A stretch of 64,000 nt of DNA from Marinomonas rhodophyticola (GTDB lineage: Bacteria; Pseudomonadota; Gammaproteobacteria; Pseudomonadales; Marinomonadaceae): positions 124,001-188,000 of the forward strand of contig NZ_JAPEUL010000006.1 of the NCBI RefSeq assembly GCF_026113935.1, read 5' to 3'. The notes beneath the pieces are model-generated. The model was not told the origin of the DNA. It saw nothing but the letters and a program-made list of their open reading frames with translations, and searched no databases. Of this stretch, positions 1 to 10,044 are shown piece after piece. Position 1 is the first letter of the stretch. Each line of letters begins with the position of its first letter. The translations under genes and the position numbers were made by a program.

Positions 1-73
1 AGACTTGGCCTTTTATAATGTTGTCAGCTTGCTGTACGCTTTCCAGCAATTCATTGAACATGTCGTCATTCAT
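1..73 (-). CDS. NadS-like HTH antitoxin, N-terminal fragment
   Basis: Only the first 24 codons are in the window. They read MNDDMFNELLESVQQADNII and continue off the edge. This opening resembles NadS-type antitoxins (start M-x-x-x-FNELLESV-x-x), whose Xre-family HTH would lie beyond the window. Its ATG overlaps the TGA stop of the toxin gene by 4 bases (ATGA), which indicates translational coupling in the toxin-first order usual for HigBA/NadS loci. The protein should neutralise the upstream toxin and repress the operon. The family call rests on a short fragment plus context. Confidence 0.6.
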   Translation of the reverse strand, partial: MNDDMFNELLESVQQADNIIKGQV

Positions 74-387
74 TGTGACCACCTTTCTACTATTTGTCTT
101 AGCGCCTTGGTTTGCGCATCGCTTAAATTCTCTTGAGTGCTTTTGGAAAAAATATACATCATGTAAAGCTGCTCATTCTCAGTCATCCAGTAATAGATGA
201 TTCGTACGCCACCACTTTTCCCACGACCATCCACAGACCAGCGAATCTTCCTTAAACCACCACTGTTTTTAATCAACACACCAAGATCTGGCTTTATAAC
301 CAAGGCTTCCTGCAATTCCTTGTATTCATCGTCGCCCATTATTTCATTAATAAGTTTGGTGAAAATGGGTGTTTCAACAATTACCAT
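70..387 (-). CDS. RelE/HigB-type toxin
   Basis: This 105-residue protein has the size and pattern of the RelE/HigB superfamily of mRNA interferases. It contains a central LRKIRWSVDGRGKSGGVRII strand-loop, a following YYW and a C-terminal lysine/arginine-rich helix. The GRGKSGGVRIIYY segment is the typical core of the group, with basic residues that contact mRNA or ribosome. Its stop overlaps the start of the NadS-like gene, giving a two-gene toxin-antitoxin module. Nothing in the sequence shows truncation. Function is inferred from family and gene pairing. Confidence 0.8.
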   Translation of the reverse strand: MVIVETPIFTKLINEIMGDDEYKELQEALVIKPDLGVLIKNSGGLRKIRWSVDGRGKSGGVRIIYYWMTENEQLYMMYIFSKSTQENLSDAQTKALRQIVERWSQ

Positions 388-635
388 GACATCTCCAAAT
401 TATACGCCAATGGCGTAATTTGTCGATTAATAATTGAGCAGCAATAAATAGAAGCAAAAGACGCTAAAGAATAGTTTTTGAACATATAAGAATTCCTTTT
501 CCTATAAAGTTTGACACCACAACAATGACGCTCCATTGCACTATCGTCAATAAAAAAGAAGCTAGATATCGTATCGAAAAAATCCCCATGCTGTTTTCAC
601 AACATAGGGATTCTTGAACCATAAAACAGCTGAGG

Positions 636-1451
636 TTAAAAGCGAACGTATAGACAGGCTTCAATCACGTCTTTCAGTTGTTGTGTAATCAATGGCTGCT
701 TCTGTTCATCCAGTTGATATTCTGACTGTTTTGCCAGTTCGTCATTAATGTAAGTCGCTTGAGAAAGTTCGAGCTGAATAGCATGAATCCCCTCATTTGG
801 TTGGCCGAAATGGCGCGTGATATAGCCGCCTTTAAAACGCCCATTGAGCACTTGCGTATAATTTGGTCGCAGTATTTGGGTGACGACGTTGGCTAAGGCT
901 TCATGACACGCCTTACCTTCGTTGGTACCCCAGTTGAAGTCTGGCAGTGTACCATCAAATAACATAGGCACTTCGGCGGCGATGCTGTGGGCGTCAAACA
1001 GAATAGCGTAGCCAAATTTGGCTTTTAAACGCGCCAGTTCTTGCTCAATGGTGCCGTGATAGGGTTTCCAAATGTGTTCTTTGCAAACAGCTTTATGTTC
1101 ATCTGTTGGCGCTTTACCTTCGACAAAAACTGGGCTGTCTTCGAATAAAATATCAGGGAACAGCCCCGTGGTTTTGGTTACATAAAGCGGTTTATCATCA
1201 TATGGACGGTTAAGATCGATCACATAGCGAGAATAATTTGCCTTGATACAGCCCACACCCAATGATTCTAAAAACTCATAAAGCTCAGGAATAAACCAAT
1301 CGGTATCAGGCAATTTTTTAGCTTGATCTGTCAATCCAGCTTGCACATCGGCAGTCAGATTCAGCCCTGAATGCGGCATGCTCACCAATAAAGGCGAATC
1401 CCCTTGCACAAAGTCAAAGGCTGGTACGGTTAATGAAGCGTGTGTTGTCAT
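636..1451 (-). CDS. hutG: N-formylglutamate deformylase
   Basis: HutG hydrolyses N-formyl-L-glutamate to L-glutamate and formate, the last step of the five-step histidine degradation route that uses HutF. The 271-residue protein has the family's MPHSG motif near residue 26, the [11 protein letters not shown] stretch, the FDAHSI motif and a histidine-containing GYITRHFG segment; these histidines and acids bind the catalytic metal. Its start overlaps the hutI stop by four bases (ATGA), so the two are coupled in the operon hutU-hutH-hutI-hutG. It is the last gene of that operon, and no obvious terminator follows. Confidence 0.93.
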   Translation of the reverse strand: MTTHASLTVPAFDFVQGDSPLLVSMPHSGLNLTADVQAGLTDQAKKLPDTDWFIPELYEFLESLGVGCIKANYSRYVIDLNRPYDDKPLYVTKTTGLFPDILFEDSPVFVEGKAPTDEHKAVCKEHIWKPYHGTIEQELARLKAKFGYAILFDAHSIAAEVPMLFDGTLPDFNWGTNEGKACHEALANVVTQILRPNYTQVLNGRFKGGYITRHFGQPNEGIHAIQLELSQATYINDELAKQSEYQLDEQKQPLITQQLKDVIEACLYVRF

Positions 1452-2701
1452 GATACTTGCTCCCCTTGGCTATTTTTACCGTCAGATTGTTTGCCTTCGT
1501 AGACTCTGGTTTTCACTAGATCACCGCCTAGCCAGTAGCTCAATTCGCCAGGGCTTTCTATATCCCAACAAACAAAATCCGCGACTTTTCCGACCTCTAA
1601 ACTACCATGAGAATCCGCCATTCCCAATGCTTTTGCCGCATGAATTGTCGCGCCAGCAAGGGCTTCTTCAGGCGTCAGCGTAAACAAGGTACATGCCATG
1701 TTCATCATTAGACGAAGTGATAACGCAGGAGAGGTGCCTGGGTTCGCATCCGTGGCAATCGCCATGGGCACACTATATTGACGTAACAAAGAAATCGGTG
1801 GACGCTGTGTCTCTTTTAGGGTGAAAAACGCCCCTGGCAACAACACGGCAACCGTTCCCGATTCGGCCATGGCTTTTACGTCTGATTCTTCAATAAATTC
1901 GATATGATCCGCCGACAACGCCTTGAACGACGAGGCCATAGCGGTACCACCTAAGGAAGACAACTGCTCAGCATGGATTTTCACTGGTAAGCCTAATGAC
2001 TCAGCGGTTTTAAAATAACGCGCCACTTGTTCAGTACTAAAGGCGATGCCTTCACAAAAAGCGTCTACCGCATCAGCCATACCAAGTTGGGCGACTTTCG
2101 GCAATACCTTCTCACAGAGGTAATCAATATAAGCGTCTTTGTCCTCGTACTCTGGCGGCATCGCGTGCGCCGCCAAACAAGTTCGTTTAATGGTCACAGG
2201 CCATTCATCGCCCAGCTTTCCAGCGACGCGTAACATTTTCAGTTCTGAATCGAGGGACAAACCATAACCCGATTTAATCTCTAACGTAGTCACGCCATCC
2301 GCCATTAAGCTTTTTAAACGACGTAATGCACTGGCAACCAACTCAGCCTCACTCGCGTCGCGGGTGGCTCTCACAGACGATGCAATGCCACCACCCTGCT
2401 TAGCAATGTCTTGATAGCTCACGCCATTTAAGCGTTGTTCAAACTCCCCAGCTCGATTACCACCAAACACTAGGTGCGTATGGCAATCGATTAAACCGGG
2501 CGTAATCCAACCGCCACCCAAATCATACTCCTGTTGCGTCTGGTATGCGGGTAAATCGTGCGCTTTGCCGATCCAAACAATACGTCCACCACGAACACCA
2601 ATGGCGGCGTTTTCAATGACGCTATATTGGCCACCTTTCATGGTCGCTACATTGGCGCCGCGCCATAAGCTGTCTAACTTCATTGGAGTATCGTTTGTCA
2701 T
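1448..2701 (-). CDS. hutI: Imidazolonepropionase
   Basis: HutI opens the ring of 4-imidazolone-5-propionate to give N-formimino-L-glutamate, the third step of histidine breakdown. The roughly 417-residue amidohydrolase shows [14 protein letters not shown] (HxH metal site, near residue 75), [26 protein letters not shown] and TDANPGTSP, in family order. Start choice is between a GTG at 2704 and the adjacent ATG at 2701; both follow a purine-rich AGGAAAGG stretch, and I use the ATG. It sits between hutH and hutG and overlaps hutG by 4 bases. Length is normal for the family. Confidence 0.93.
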   Translation of the reverse strand: MTNDTPMKLDSLWRGANVATMKGGQYSVIENAAIGVRGGRIVWIGKAHDLPAYQTQQEYDLGGGWITPGLIDCHTHLVFGGNRAGEFEQRLNGVSYQDIAKQGGGIASSVRATRDASEAELVASALRRLKSLMADGVTTLEIKSGYGLSLDSELKMLRVAGKLGDEWPVTIKRTCLAAHAMPPEYEDKDAYIDYLCEKVLPKVAQLGMADAVDAFCEGIAFSTEQVARYFKTAESLGLPVKIHAEQLSSLGGTAMASSFKALSADHIEFIEESDVKAMAESGTVAVLLPGAFFTLKETQRPPISLLRQYSVPMAIATDANPGTSPALSLRLMMNMACTLFTLTPEEALAGATIHAAKALGMADSHGSLEVGKVADFVCWDIESPGELSYWLGGDLVKTRVYEGKQSDGKNSQGEQVS

Positions 2702-2737
2702 CACCTTTCCTTTTCTTAAACCGCTAAACTTAGTTCT

Positions 2738-4270
2738 TTATAAACTAGGCAATAGCCCTTCAGGCATCGTTTCGTTATGCACCGCTTCTAGCAGCAACTC
2801 ATTGGCTTTTTCGATATCTGTCGCGAAATAACGGTCTTTATCATAAAACGGCACACGAGCACGCAAAGTGGCACGGGCATTTTCTAATCGTTTACTAGAT
2901 TTCAATGGTGCACGGAAGTCCAAGCCTTGTACCGCAGACAAAATTTCAACCGCCAAAATACCGCGGGTATTTTCCGCCATATCTTTCAAACGACGCGCTG
3001 CGAAGGTCGCCATGGAAACATGATCTTCTTGGTTAGCCGAAGTTGGTAAGCTGTCTACTGATGCTGGATGTGCGTAGGTTTTGTTCTCGCTCGCCAAGGC
3101 TGCGGCCGTTACTTGCGCAATCATAAAACCAGAGTTGACACCGCCGTTGTCCACTAAAAAGGGGGGTAATTTACTTAAATTGCTATCGATCAACAAGGCC
3201 ATACGACGCTCAGACAAACTGCCGATTTCAGCAATCGCTAAGGCTAAATTATCCGCCGCCATAGCCACCGGTTCAGCATGGAAGTTACCGCCGGAAATGA
3301 TGTCTCCTTCTTCCGCAAACACCAATGGGTTGTCCGATACCGAGTTGGCTTCCACACACAAGACTTTCGCCGTGCTGCGGATTTGCTCAAGACATGCACC
3401 CATCACCTGTGGCTGACAACGTAATGAATACGGATCTTGAACTTTTTCACAGCCTTGGTGAGAGTCGCCCAACTCAGACGTTTCGCCTAAAAGATGACGA
3501 TAAGCCGCTGCCGTATCAATTTGTGTTTGATGACCACGCACTTCATGAATGCGCGCATCAAATGGACTTCGGCTACCAAGCGCCGCTTCTACCGACAAGG
3601 AACCACACACAATGGCAGAAGCAAATAAATCCTCCGCTTCAAACAAGCCTTCTAGAGCAAACGCCGTCGATGCTTGCGTACCATTAAGTAGAGCCAAACC
3701 TTCTTTTGGTGCCAAGGTAATTGGCTCCAATCCAGCGATAGACAAAGCCGCACGACCAGAAATCACTTCGCCACGGTAACGGGCTTTGCCTTCACCCAGC
3801 AACACCGTACTCATGTGTGCCAATGGCGCTAAATCGCCAGATGCGCCAACAGAGCCTTTTTTCGGAATACAGGGATACACTTCTTTGTTGATCAAAGTAA
3901 GCAGCGCTTGAATCACTTCCAGACGAATACCCGAGAAACCACGCGCAAGGCTGTTTACCTTCAGCGCCATGATCAGTTTGACGGTTTTGTCTTCCATCAA
4001 CTGACCAATACCCGCCGCGTGCGACAAGACAATACTACGCTGCAACTCTTCCAAATCTTCTGGCGCAATGCGCGTATTGGCTAATAAACCAAAGCCTGTG
4101 TTGATACCATACACAGTACGGTTTTGGGCAATCACATCGTTGACCACTTGGGTGCTGGCGTGAATCGCAGGGAAAGCGCTCTCGTCTAACGTCAATTTAA
4201 CGTGACGACGACTGATTTGGCGCAATTCATTCAGCGTCAATTGACCGGGCTTTATGGTTAATTCAAACAT
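2738..4270 (-). CDS. hutH: Histidine ammonia-lyase
   Basis: HutH removes ammonia from L-histidine to give trans-urocanate. The protein carries [12 protein letters not shown], whose Ala-Ser-Gly triad cyclises into the MIO electrophile, preceded by YGINTGFG and followed by [20 protein letters not shown]-type active-site sequence (here [20 protein letters not shown]). Length of about 510 residues is standard. The upstream in-frame extension to 4294 is less likely: the ATG at 4270 begins the conserved MFELTIKPG and has GGAGAG a few bases upstream. It is the second gene of the leftward hut operon, separated from hutU by about 150 bases that contain a long hairpin. Confidence 0.95.
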   Translation of the reverse strand: MFELTIKPGQLTLNELRQISRRHVKLTLDESAFPAIHASTQVVNDVIAQNRTVYGINTGFGLLANTRIAPEDLEELQRSIVLSHAAGIGQLMEDKTVKLIMALKVNSLARGFSGIRLEVIQALLTLINKEVYPCIPKKGSVGASGDLAPLAHMSTVLLGEGKARYRGEVISGRAALSIAGLEPITLAPKEGLALLNGTQASTAFALEGLFEAEDLFASAIVCGSLSVEAALGSRSPFDARIHEVRGHQTQIDTAAAYRHLLGETSELGDSHQGCEKVQDPYSLRCQPQVMGACLEQIRSTAKVLCVEANSVSDNPLVFAEEGDIISGGNFHAEPVAMAADNLALAIAEIGSLSERRMALLIDSNLSKLPPFLVDNGGVNSGFMIAQVTAAALASENKTYAHPASVDSLPTSANQEDHVSMATFAARRLKDMAENTRGILAVEILSAVQGLDFRAPLKSSKRLENARATLRARVPFYDKDRYFATDIEKANELLLEAVHNETMPEGLLPSL

Positions 4271-4360
4271 AGTGCTCTCCAATCTTGATGTCATATTTTG
4301 CCATCAAATAATTTTTATAATATTGTTTTACACCCTTGTGAGGCGTCTTCTATAACCAGT

Positions 4361-4398
4361 ACGCAACACTTAAAACAAATCCTATTTAAGTGTTGCGT
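4361..4398 (-). other. Intercistronic stem-loop between hutU and hutH
   Basis: A perfect 14-base inverted repeat, ACGCAACACTTAAA and its complement, encloses a 10-base loop in the gap between the hutU stop and the hutH start. No T-run follows on the transcribed strand, so it is not a standard intrinsic terminator. A role in mRNA stability, processing or differential expression of hutU versus hutHIG is possible. Confidence 0.6.
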
Positions 4399-4425
4399 CA
4401 TATATTAAGATCTTGTAACTGTCTA

Positions 4426-6114
4426 TTACTTTCCGGTAATCATAGGCAGATTTAATCCCTGCTCTTTCGCGCAATCGATAGCAATCTCATAACCTGCGTC
4501 CGCATGACGCATCACGCCAGTCGCTGGATCATTATGAAGAACACGAGCAATACGCGCTGCCGCATCATCACTACCATCACACACAATCACCATGCCGGAA
4601 TGCTGAGAGAAGCCCATGCCCACGCCACCGCCGTGGTGTAAAGACACCCAAGTCGCGCCAGAAGCTGTGTTCAACAAGGCGTTCAATAATGGCCAATCCG
4701 ATACTGCATCAGAACCATCTTGCATGCCTTCCGTTTCGCGGTTCGGGCTAGATACCGACCCCGAATCCAAATGATCACGACCAATAACGATTGGCGCCGA
4801 CAATTCACCGCTACGAACCATTTCATTAAAGGCTAAGCCTAGTTTGGCACGCTGACCAAGACCCACCCAACAAATACGCGCTGGCAAACCTTGGAACTGA
4901 ATACGTTCACGGGCCATGTCTAACCAACGATGTAGATGCTCATCATCAGGAATCAACTCTTTTACTTTGGCATCGGTTTTATAAATATCATCCGGATCAC
5001 CAGACAAAGCGGCCCAACGGAAAGGACCGATACCACGGCAGAACAACGGACGAATATAAGCCGGCACAAAACCTGGGAAGTCAAAAGCGTTTTCGACACC
5101 TTCTTCCATCGCCATTTGACGAATGTTGTTACCGTAGTCAAACGTAGGAATGCCCATTTTTTGGAAATCCAACATGGCTTGAACATGTTTCGCCATGGAT
5201 TTTTTCGCAGCAGTTACGATTTCTTTTGGCTGAGTTTGTGCTTTCTCACGATACTCTTCCCAGCTCATGCCTAATGGCAAGTAGCCATTTAATGGATCGT
5301 GAGCCGATGTTTGGTCTGTCACCATATCTGGGCGAATACCACGTTTTACCATTTCAGGTAGAATTTCTGCGGCGTTACCACAAAGCGCGATAGAAACGGC
5401 CTTGCCTTCTGCGGTGTATTTCTTAATGCGAGCCATGGCATCGTCTAAGTCAGTCGCTTGCTCATCCACATAACGAGTACGCAAACGGAAATCGATGCGG
5501 CTTTGCTGACATTCGATATTCAACGAACACGCACCAGCCAAGGTGGCTGCTAGAGGCTGTGCGCCCCCCATGCCACCAAGTCCCGCCGTTAATACCCAAC
5601 GACCTGCCAAGTTACCATCGTAATGCTGACGACCCGCTTCAACGAAGGTTTCGTAAGTGCCTTGCACAATGCCTTGGCTACCAATATAGATCCAAGAACC
5701 CGCTGTCATTTGGCCGTACATCGCCAAGCCTTTGGCATCAAGCTCGTTAAAGTGTTCCCAGTTCGCCCAATGTGGTACTAGGTTTGAGTTAGCGATTAGT
5801 ACACGCGGTGCATTGCTGTGGGTTTTGAACACGCCCACTGGCTTGCCAGATTGCACCAATAAAGTTTCGTCTTCTTCTAATTCTTTTAGGGATTCAACGA
5901 TTTTGTCATAACATTCCCAGTCACGCGCTGCACGACCGATACCACCGTAAACCACTAATTCTTCTGGGTTTTCCGCTACATCAGGATCGAGATTATTCAT
6001 CAGCATACGCATGGGCGCTTCCGTGAACCAAGATTTGGCGGTAAGAGTCGTTCCTGTGGCGGCTTTTACCACACCGGCGCGGTAGCGTTTCTGAGCGAGT
6101 GTTTGCTTAGTCAT
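4426..6114 (-). CDS. hutU: Urocanate hydratase
   Basis: HutU adds water to urocanate to make 4-imidazolone-5-propionate, using tightly bound NAD+ as an electrophile. The protein of about 562 residues contains the [15 protein letters not shown] nucleotide-binding glycine cluster, LVPHWANW near the N-terminal third, [28 protein letters not shown] and the C-terminal [13 protein letters not shown] motif, all characteristic of urocanase. The ATG at 6114 is chosen over the upstream extension because [14 protein letters not shown] begins the conserved region and AGGTG lies just upstream. It is the first gene of the leftward hut operon, facing hutF across a region with two HutC-type boxes. Confidence 0.95.
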   Translation of the reverse strand: MTKQTLAQKRYRAGVVKAATGTTLTAKSWFTEAPMRMLMNNLDPDVAENPEELVVYGGIGRAARDWECYDKIVESLKELEEDETLLVQSGKPVGVFKTHSNAPRVLIANSNLVPHWANWEHFNELDAKGLAMYGQMTAGSWIYIGSQGIVQGTYETFVEAGRQHYDGNLAGRWVLTAGLGGMGGAQPLAATLAGACSLNIECQQSRIDFRLRTRYVDEQATDLDDAMARIKKYTAEGKAVSIALCGNAAEILPEMVKRGIRPDMVTDQTSAHDPLNGYLPLGMSWEEYREKAQTQPKEIVTAAKKSMAKHVQAMLDFQKMGIPTFDYGNNIRQMAMEEGVENAFDFPGFVPAYIRPLFCRGIGPFRWAALSGDPDDIYKTDAKVKELIPDDEHLHRWLDMARERIQFQGLPARICWVGLGQRAKLGLAFNEMVRSGELSAPIVIGRDHLDSGSVSSPNRETEGMQDGSDAVSDWPLLNALLNTASGATWVSLHHGGGVGMGFSQHSGMVIVCDGSDDAAARIARVLHNDPATGVMRHADAGYEIAIDCAKEQGLNLPMITGK

Positions 6115-6171
6115 TTTTTCACCTATTAAGAGTGTCTTTTTATTCTGATTTAAAGAAATATCCAATAAACA

Positions 6172-6181
6172 TGTATATACA
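6172..6181. promoter_or_regulatory. HutC-type operator, hutU side
   Basis: The perfect palindrome TGTATATACA matches the core known for HutC (GntR-family) operators of hut genes. It lies about 58 bases upstream of the hutU start in the divergent hutU/hutF region. A second identical copy is 172 bases away next to hutF. Confidence 0.7.
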
Positions 6182-6343
6182 ACTAAATCAAAGATAAAAT
6201 CTAATTTTTATAGATGCAAGGCATTTTTAAAAAAATTCCAATAAATATTGACTACAAAGACGTAAAGCCCAGATCCAAGCACAAAAAAACCTGTATAAAC
6301 AAGCACTAGCCTAAAGAGCCTTGCAAAGATAAAAAAACCAACT

Positions 6344-6353
6344 TGTATATACA
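6344..6353. promoter_or_regulatory. HutC-type operator, hutF side
   Basis: A second exact TGTATATACA copy, in the fuller context CTTGTATATACA, lies about 50 bases upstream of the hutF start. With the copy at 6172 it suggests that both divergent hut transcripts are repressed by HutC and induced by urocanate, as established for other bacteria. Confidence 0.72.
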
Positions 6354-6403
6354 TTATATTTTCTATTACACTCGAAATACCCATCTTGATTAGGAAATGA
6401 CTT

Positions 6404-7803
6404 GTGACTAGCCAATACTCAACTCATTGCGATAGCACTCAATACTATTTTGCACAACGCGCTTTGCTCTCTTCTGGCTGGGCGAAAGATGTGCTTTTCT
6501 CTGTTAAAAATGGTCATTTTCACTCTTTTGAAGCAGACAGTTCACCAACAACAGACTGCTATGTATTATCTGGCCCCGTCTTACCAACACTTGCCAACGT
6601 GCACTCTCATGCCTTTCAACGAGTGATGGCTGGGGCGGCTGAAGTCAGTTTGAACCCAAATGATAGTTTTTGGAGTTGGCGCGATCTGATGTACAAAATC
6701 GTACAAAAACTCACGCCAGACGATGCACACATCATCGCCAAACAACTTTATATCGACATGCTAAAAGCCGGTTACACACAAGTGGGGGAATTTCACTACT
6801 TGCATCACGATGTGGGCGGCAAACAGTATGCTCAGCTTGGCGAGATGTCGAATCAGATCATCGCTGCTGCGAACGAGTCTGGACTGGGCTTAACGTTGCT
6901 ACCTGTGCTGTATTCTCATTCTGGTTTTGGCGGACAGGCACCGAACACCGGACAAGCACGCTTTATCAATAACACAGAGTCGTATTTGGCCTTGCACCAA
7001 GCCTGCGATAAGTCGTTAGCCAATCACACTCTGCATAACTTGGGGATTTGTTTTCACTCTCTGCGTGCCGTGACCAAACCACAAATTGAAACCGTGCTGT
7101 CGGCGTTGAAACAAGACGTTCCGATACACATCCATATCGCCGAGCAACAAAAGGAAGTACAAGACAGCTTAGCCTTCAGCGGCCAACGCCCTGTGGAATG
7201 GCTGCACAATGAAATCGGTTTAAATGAGCGCTGGTGTTTGGTTCACGCCACCCATTTAACAGACGCTGAACGCCACGCAATTGCCTCCAGCCAAGCCGTT
7301 GCAGGATTATGCCCCACCACCGAAGCCAATCTTGGCGATGGTATTTTCCAGGCGTTGCCTTCGAACAAGACAACGGCCGCTGGGGCATAGGTTCAGATAG
7401 CCATGTGAGCTTATCGATTGTCGAAGAATTACGCACGTATGAATACGGGCAGCGCCTTCGAGATCAGCAACGCAACCGCCTGTACCGTGCAGACCAAACC
7501 AGCGTGGGTGACAACCTTTACCAACAAGCCTTATTAGGTGGAAATCAAGCCTGCGGCGTGTCATTGGGATTAAGCCAAGGTAACCGAGCTGATTTTATGG
7601 TGCTTGACGAGTCTCATCCTTTCATCGCCGCCAGCGAAGCCAAAGACCTACTCAACCGTTGGCTATTTGCCACCAATGAAAACCTAGTGAAAAACGTTTT
7701 TGTCGCAGGTAAACACACCATAAAAGACTTCCACCACCAGCAAGAAGAAAGCAGCCGTTTGGCCTTTACTCAAGTCATTAAAAAGGCCATGTACCATGCC
7801 TAA
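6404..7803 (+). pseudogene. hutF: Formimidoylglutamate deiminase (frameshifted)
   Basis: HutF hydrolyses N-formimino-L-glutamate to N-formyl-L-glutamate and ammonia. The first frame (6404 to about 7350) has the zinc motifs ANVHSHAFQR, HIHIAEQQ and LVHATHL, then CPTTEANLGDGIF. The homology continues in another frame with GRWGIGSDSHVSLS, which carries the catalytic aspartate, through to 7803. One base is missing near 7348, where TTCCAGGC probably should read TTCCCAGGC. Repaired, the protein is about 466 residues, normal for the family. The start is a GTG with AGGA upstream. The end overlaps hutD by 8 bases. Because hutG is intact next door, I suspect a sequence error rather than a dead gene. 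Confidence 0.88.
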
Positions 7804-8377
7804 CTTCATCATTATCGAGCAATCACAATACCAACGAATGCCGTGGAAAAACGGTCTTGGCGAAACCCTAGAGATTCAACGTCATGACGATGAAAGCGGC
7901 CTGCGTTTTCGCATTAGTCAGGCAGCGGTTGTGGAAGATGGCATATTTTCCGACTTCAGCGGCTTACATCGCACTCTAGTCTTGCTGTCTGGTGAAGGCA
8001 TGACACTTGAACACAAAAGTGAGACAGGTTGTCAAATAAACAAACTGGACAGCCCCTTAGATATCGCAAGATTTTCAGGTGGAGATACAACTTACGCCAC
8101 ATTGAAAAATGGCAAGATTGAAGACCTGAATATTATGGTGCGAGAAAGAGATACCCAAGCCAAGGTTGAAGCATGTGCCGCCCCCTGCTCGCTCCTGCTG
8201 TCAAATAGCGATACCTTGTTCAGTGGTTTCTACGCCTGTGAAGAGGCCGTACTGGATATAAATGGTGATGATGCGGTCACCATCAAGACTCACAGCATGG
8301 TGATCTTCTCGCAAAACGCCAAGGCAACATTAACCCAAGGCCGTGGCGTTTTGGTGGGTATAACTAAGCTAGACTAA
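7796..8377 (+). CDS. hutD: HutD family protein
   Basis: HutD is a cupin-like protein of hut clusters, with proposed roles in limiting hut expression rather than a known catalytic step. This 193-residue protein has the typical opening: an N-terminal strand followed by RMPWKNGLGETLEI, then RISQAAVVEDGIFSDFSGLHR. It overlaps the hutF end by 8 bases, so translation is probably coupled. Its 3' end overlaps the convergent hutC gene by 14 bases. The family assignment is firm; the precise function is not established. Confidence 0.88.
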   Translation: MPNFIIIEQSQYQRMPWKNGLGETLEIQRHDDESGLRFRISQAAVVEDGIFSDFSGLHRTLVLLSGEGMTLEHKSETGCQINKLDSPLDIARFSGGDTTYATLKNGKIEDLNIMVRERDTQAKVEACAAPCSLLLSNSDTLFSGFYACEEAVLDINGDDAVTIKTHSMVIFSQNAKATLTQGRGVLVGITKLD

Positions 8378-9137
8378 CGCCCAAAATGCCCAAAGAGTTG
8401 AAAGCGCGAGCCGGGTGAAGTAAACGCGCGGCAGTGACGATGTCATCACCCGCCCAAGTGCGACGTTTGATTTGCAAACACGGCTCTGACGCTTGTATAC
8501 GCAAACGCTCGCACTCTATCGGATTAGGCAATATCGCTTCTACCAAATGCTCGCCCTCTGTCATGGGGGCGACGCTCATTAAATATTCATAGGAGGTATG
8601 CAGAGAAAAATCTTGCTTGTCGTAGTCAGGGGCAAGATTGGCATTCACTATGCGTTCTTCTATTTGAATCGGTAAGCCGTTTTCAAAGTGCAACACCACA
8701 GAACGAAAAATTCCATGGTTAGTACGAACCCCCAGTGTCATGGCTTCTTCTACCGTGGCTTTCGCGGACTCTAATACCAATAACTCTGAGCGGTGTTTAT
8801 GGCCTCGAGCGGCCACTTCTTCTGCAATGTTATGCACCTCAAATAGTGCCGAATGGGCTTTTTCTCCGCCACAAAAGTCCCTAAGCCCTGATGGCGCACC
8901 AAAACCTTCTGCGGTGAGTTCGCGCAAAGCACGATTCACCGTCATACGACTGACGCCCAATGCTTTCACCACTTCAGACTCAGACGGTATCCGCTGATTA
9001 ACTTGCCACTGGCCTGAAGTGATTTTCAATGAAATCGCCTGTTTTAATTTAGCGTAAATGGGCTGTGGGGCATCCGGTAAATCATCAAACAAATTGACTA
9101 GGTTAGGGCTGGTTATTTCAGACACTGAGGGTTCCAT
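8364..9137 (-). CDS. hutC: Histidine utilisation repressor (GntR family)
   Basis: HutC represses hut operons and is released by urocanate. The 257-residue protein has an N-terminal winged helix (about residues 22-95, including GVSRMTVNRALRELTAEGF) and a C-terminal UTRA effector domain starting near KAHSALFEVHNIAEEVA. Between them about 12-14 residues read GAPSGLRDFCGG, which is not family-like. The +1 frame of the same bases gives VRHQGLGTFVAE, the expected wing. An extra base near 8899 and a missing base near 8864 would explain this, leaving the overall frame open. A TGTCTATACA site lies 54 bases upstream, consistent with autoregulation. Confidence 0.92.
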   Translation of the reverse strand: MEPSVSEITSPNLVNLFDDLPDAPQPIYAKLKQAISLKITSGQWQVNQRIPSESEVVKALGVSRMTVNRALRELTAEGFGAPSGLRDFCGGEKAHSALFEVHNIAEEVAARGHKHRSELLVLESAKATVEEAMTLGVRTNHGIFRSVVLHFENGLPIQIEERIVNANLAPDYDKQDFSLHTSYEYLMSVAPMTEGEHLVEAILPNPIECERLRIQASEPCLQIKRRTWAGDDIVTAARLLHPARAFNSLGILGVSLA

Positions 9138-9190
9138 CTATTTAGGTGTTTAAGGGGTTGATAACAAGCGATAATAACAAATAAACCGCC

Positions 9191-9200
9191 TGTCTATACA
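9191..9200. promoter_or_regulatory. Probable HutC operator upstream of hutC
   Basis: TGTCTATACA differs by one base from the TGTATATACA boxes near hutU and hutF. It lies 54 bases upstream of the hutC start, where autoregulation would be expected. Confidence 0.5.
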
Positions 9201-9218
9201 TGTAAAAAAGCCATTTGC

Positions 9219-9878
9219 TTAAATCGGCATAAGCCAAAGCGCAGCTAACCACGTAAGCCCCATCAATAAAGAAAAGACCACACCCCAACGTGGAGTTTTT
9301 ACAGCAATAGAAGTCGGAGCTGGGTGTTTTTTACGCCCATGAATCATGGCCTCGATCAATCGCTCTTTTAGACACAACTCATGATAAAGCACAGCGAGTA
9401 CATGGACTGCCACTAAACCCAATAATACATTGGGTAAAAAACGATGAATAGACGCCAACTCACTTGCCCAGTCTTCTGGAATATATGAATAGAAAGGCCC
9501 AAACCAAAAAATGTCATCGCTGGTAAACAGCCCCGTTCCCCATTGCACTGAAAGCGCAAAAAGTAAAACGATGACCATTAACGCACCAACCGGGTTGTGT
9601 CCTAGGTATTTTTTAGGCCGACCTGATAACAAAGACGCAGCAAAGCGAAAAGCAACTTTTGGCCCTTTAACAAACTGGCGAAAACGTGCGTAATACGATC
9701 CATAAAAACCATACAGCACACGAGCAATGATCACCGCAGACAAACCATAGCCCATGTAAAAATGATATTGAACATAGTCTGCGTCAGATTTGCCAGTAAT
9801 GATCAAACCAGTAAATAAAAACACCATTAACCAGTGGCTAATTCGCACTGGCCAATCCCACACTAGTGTCGATTTCAT
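9219..9878 (-). CDS. Cytochrome b561-type membrane protein
   Basis: About 219 residues with four hydrophobic segments. The opening VWDWPVRISHWLMVFLFTGL is typical of bacterial cytochrome b561 / Ni,Fe-hydrogenase b-subunit-like domains, where the first histidine ligates heme. Later histidines occur in HFYMGYG, ASIHRFLPN and LVAVHVLAVLYH, giving plausible pairs for two b hemes. The protein should pass electrons across the inner membrane, but no partner gene adjoins it. The start at MKSTLVWDW (9878) is preferred over the longer hydrophilic extension; GGGAATGG lies upstream. The electron donor and acceptor cannot be told from the sequence. Confidence 0.78.
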   Translation of the reverse strand: MKSTLVWDWPVRISHWLMVFLFTGLIITGKSDADYVQYHFYMGYGLSAVIIARVLYGFYGSYYARFRQFVKGPKVAFRFAASLLSGRPKKYLGHNPVGALMVIVLLFALSVQWGTGLFTSDDIFWFGPFYSYIPEDWASELASIHRFLPNVLLGLVAVHVLAVLYHELCLKERLIEAMIHGRKKHPAPTSIAVKTPRWGVVFSLLMGLTWLAALWLMPI

Positions 9879-10044
9879 ACTAACCATTCCCACCATGAAT
9901 ATTATTGACTCAAAAAACACTCACTTGCCAAAGAGTGACATTAAACACTATGCTGTGAAAAGCAAGATTCTGGCCATCAAGTTTGCCACAATTGGTTAAT
10001 AAACACGTTTATGAACACATCATAACTTCAAGAGTGAGACAAAT

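Noticed and set aside
464-664. 66-residue leftward ORF
   Set aside because: It overlaps the hutG end, lacks a ribosome site and shows no family-like pattern.
4936-5274. 112-residue ORF opposite hutU
   Set aside because: It is the antisense shadow of a strongly conserved enzyme.
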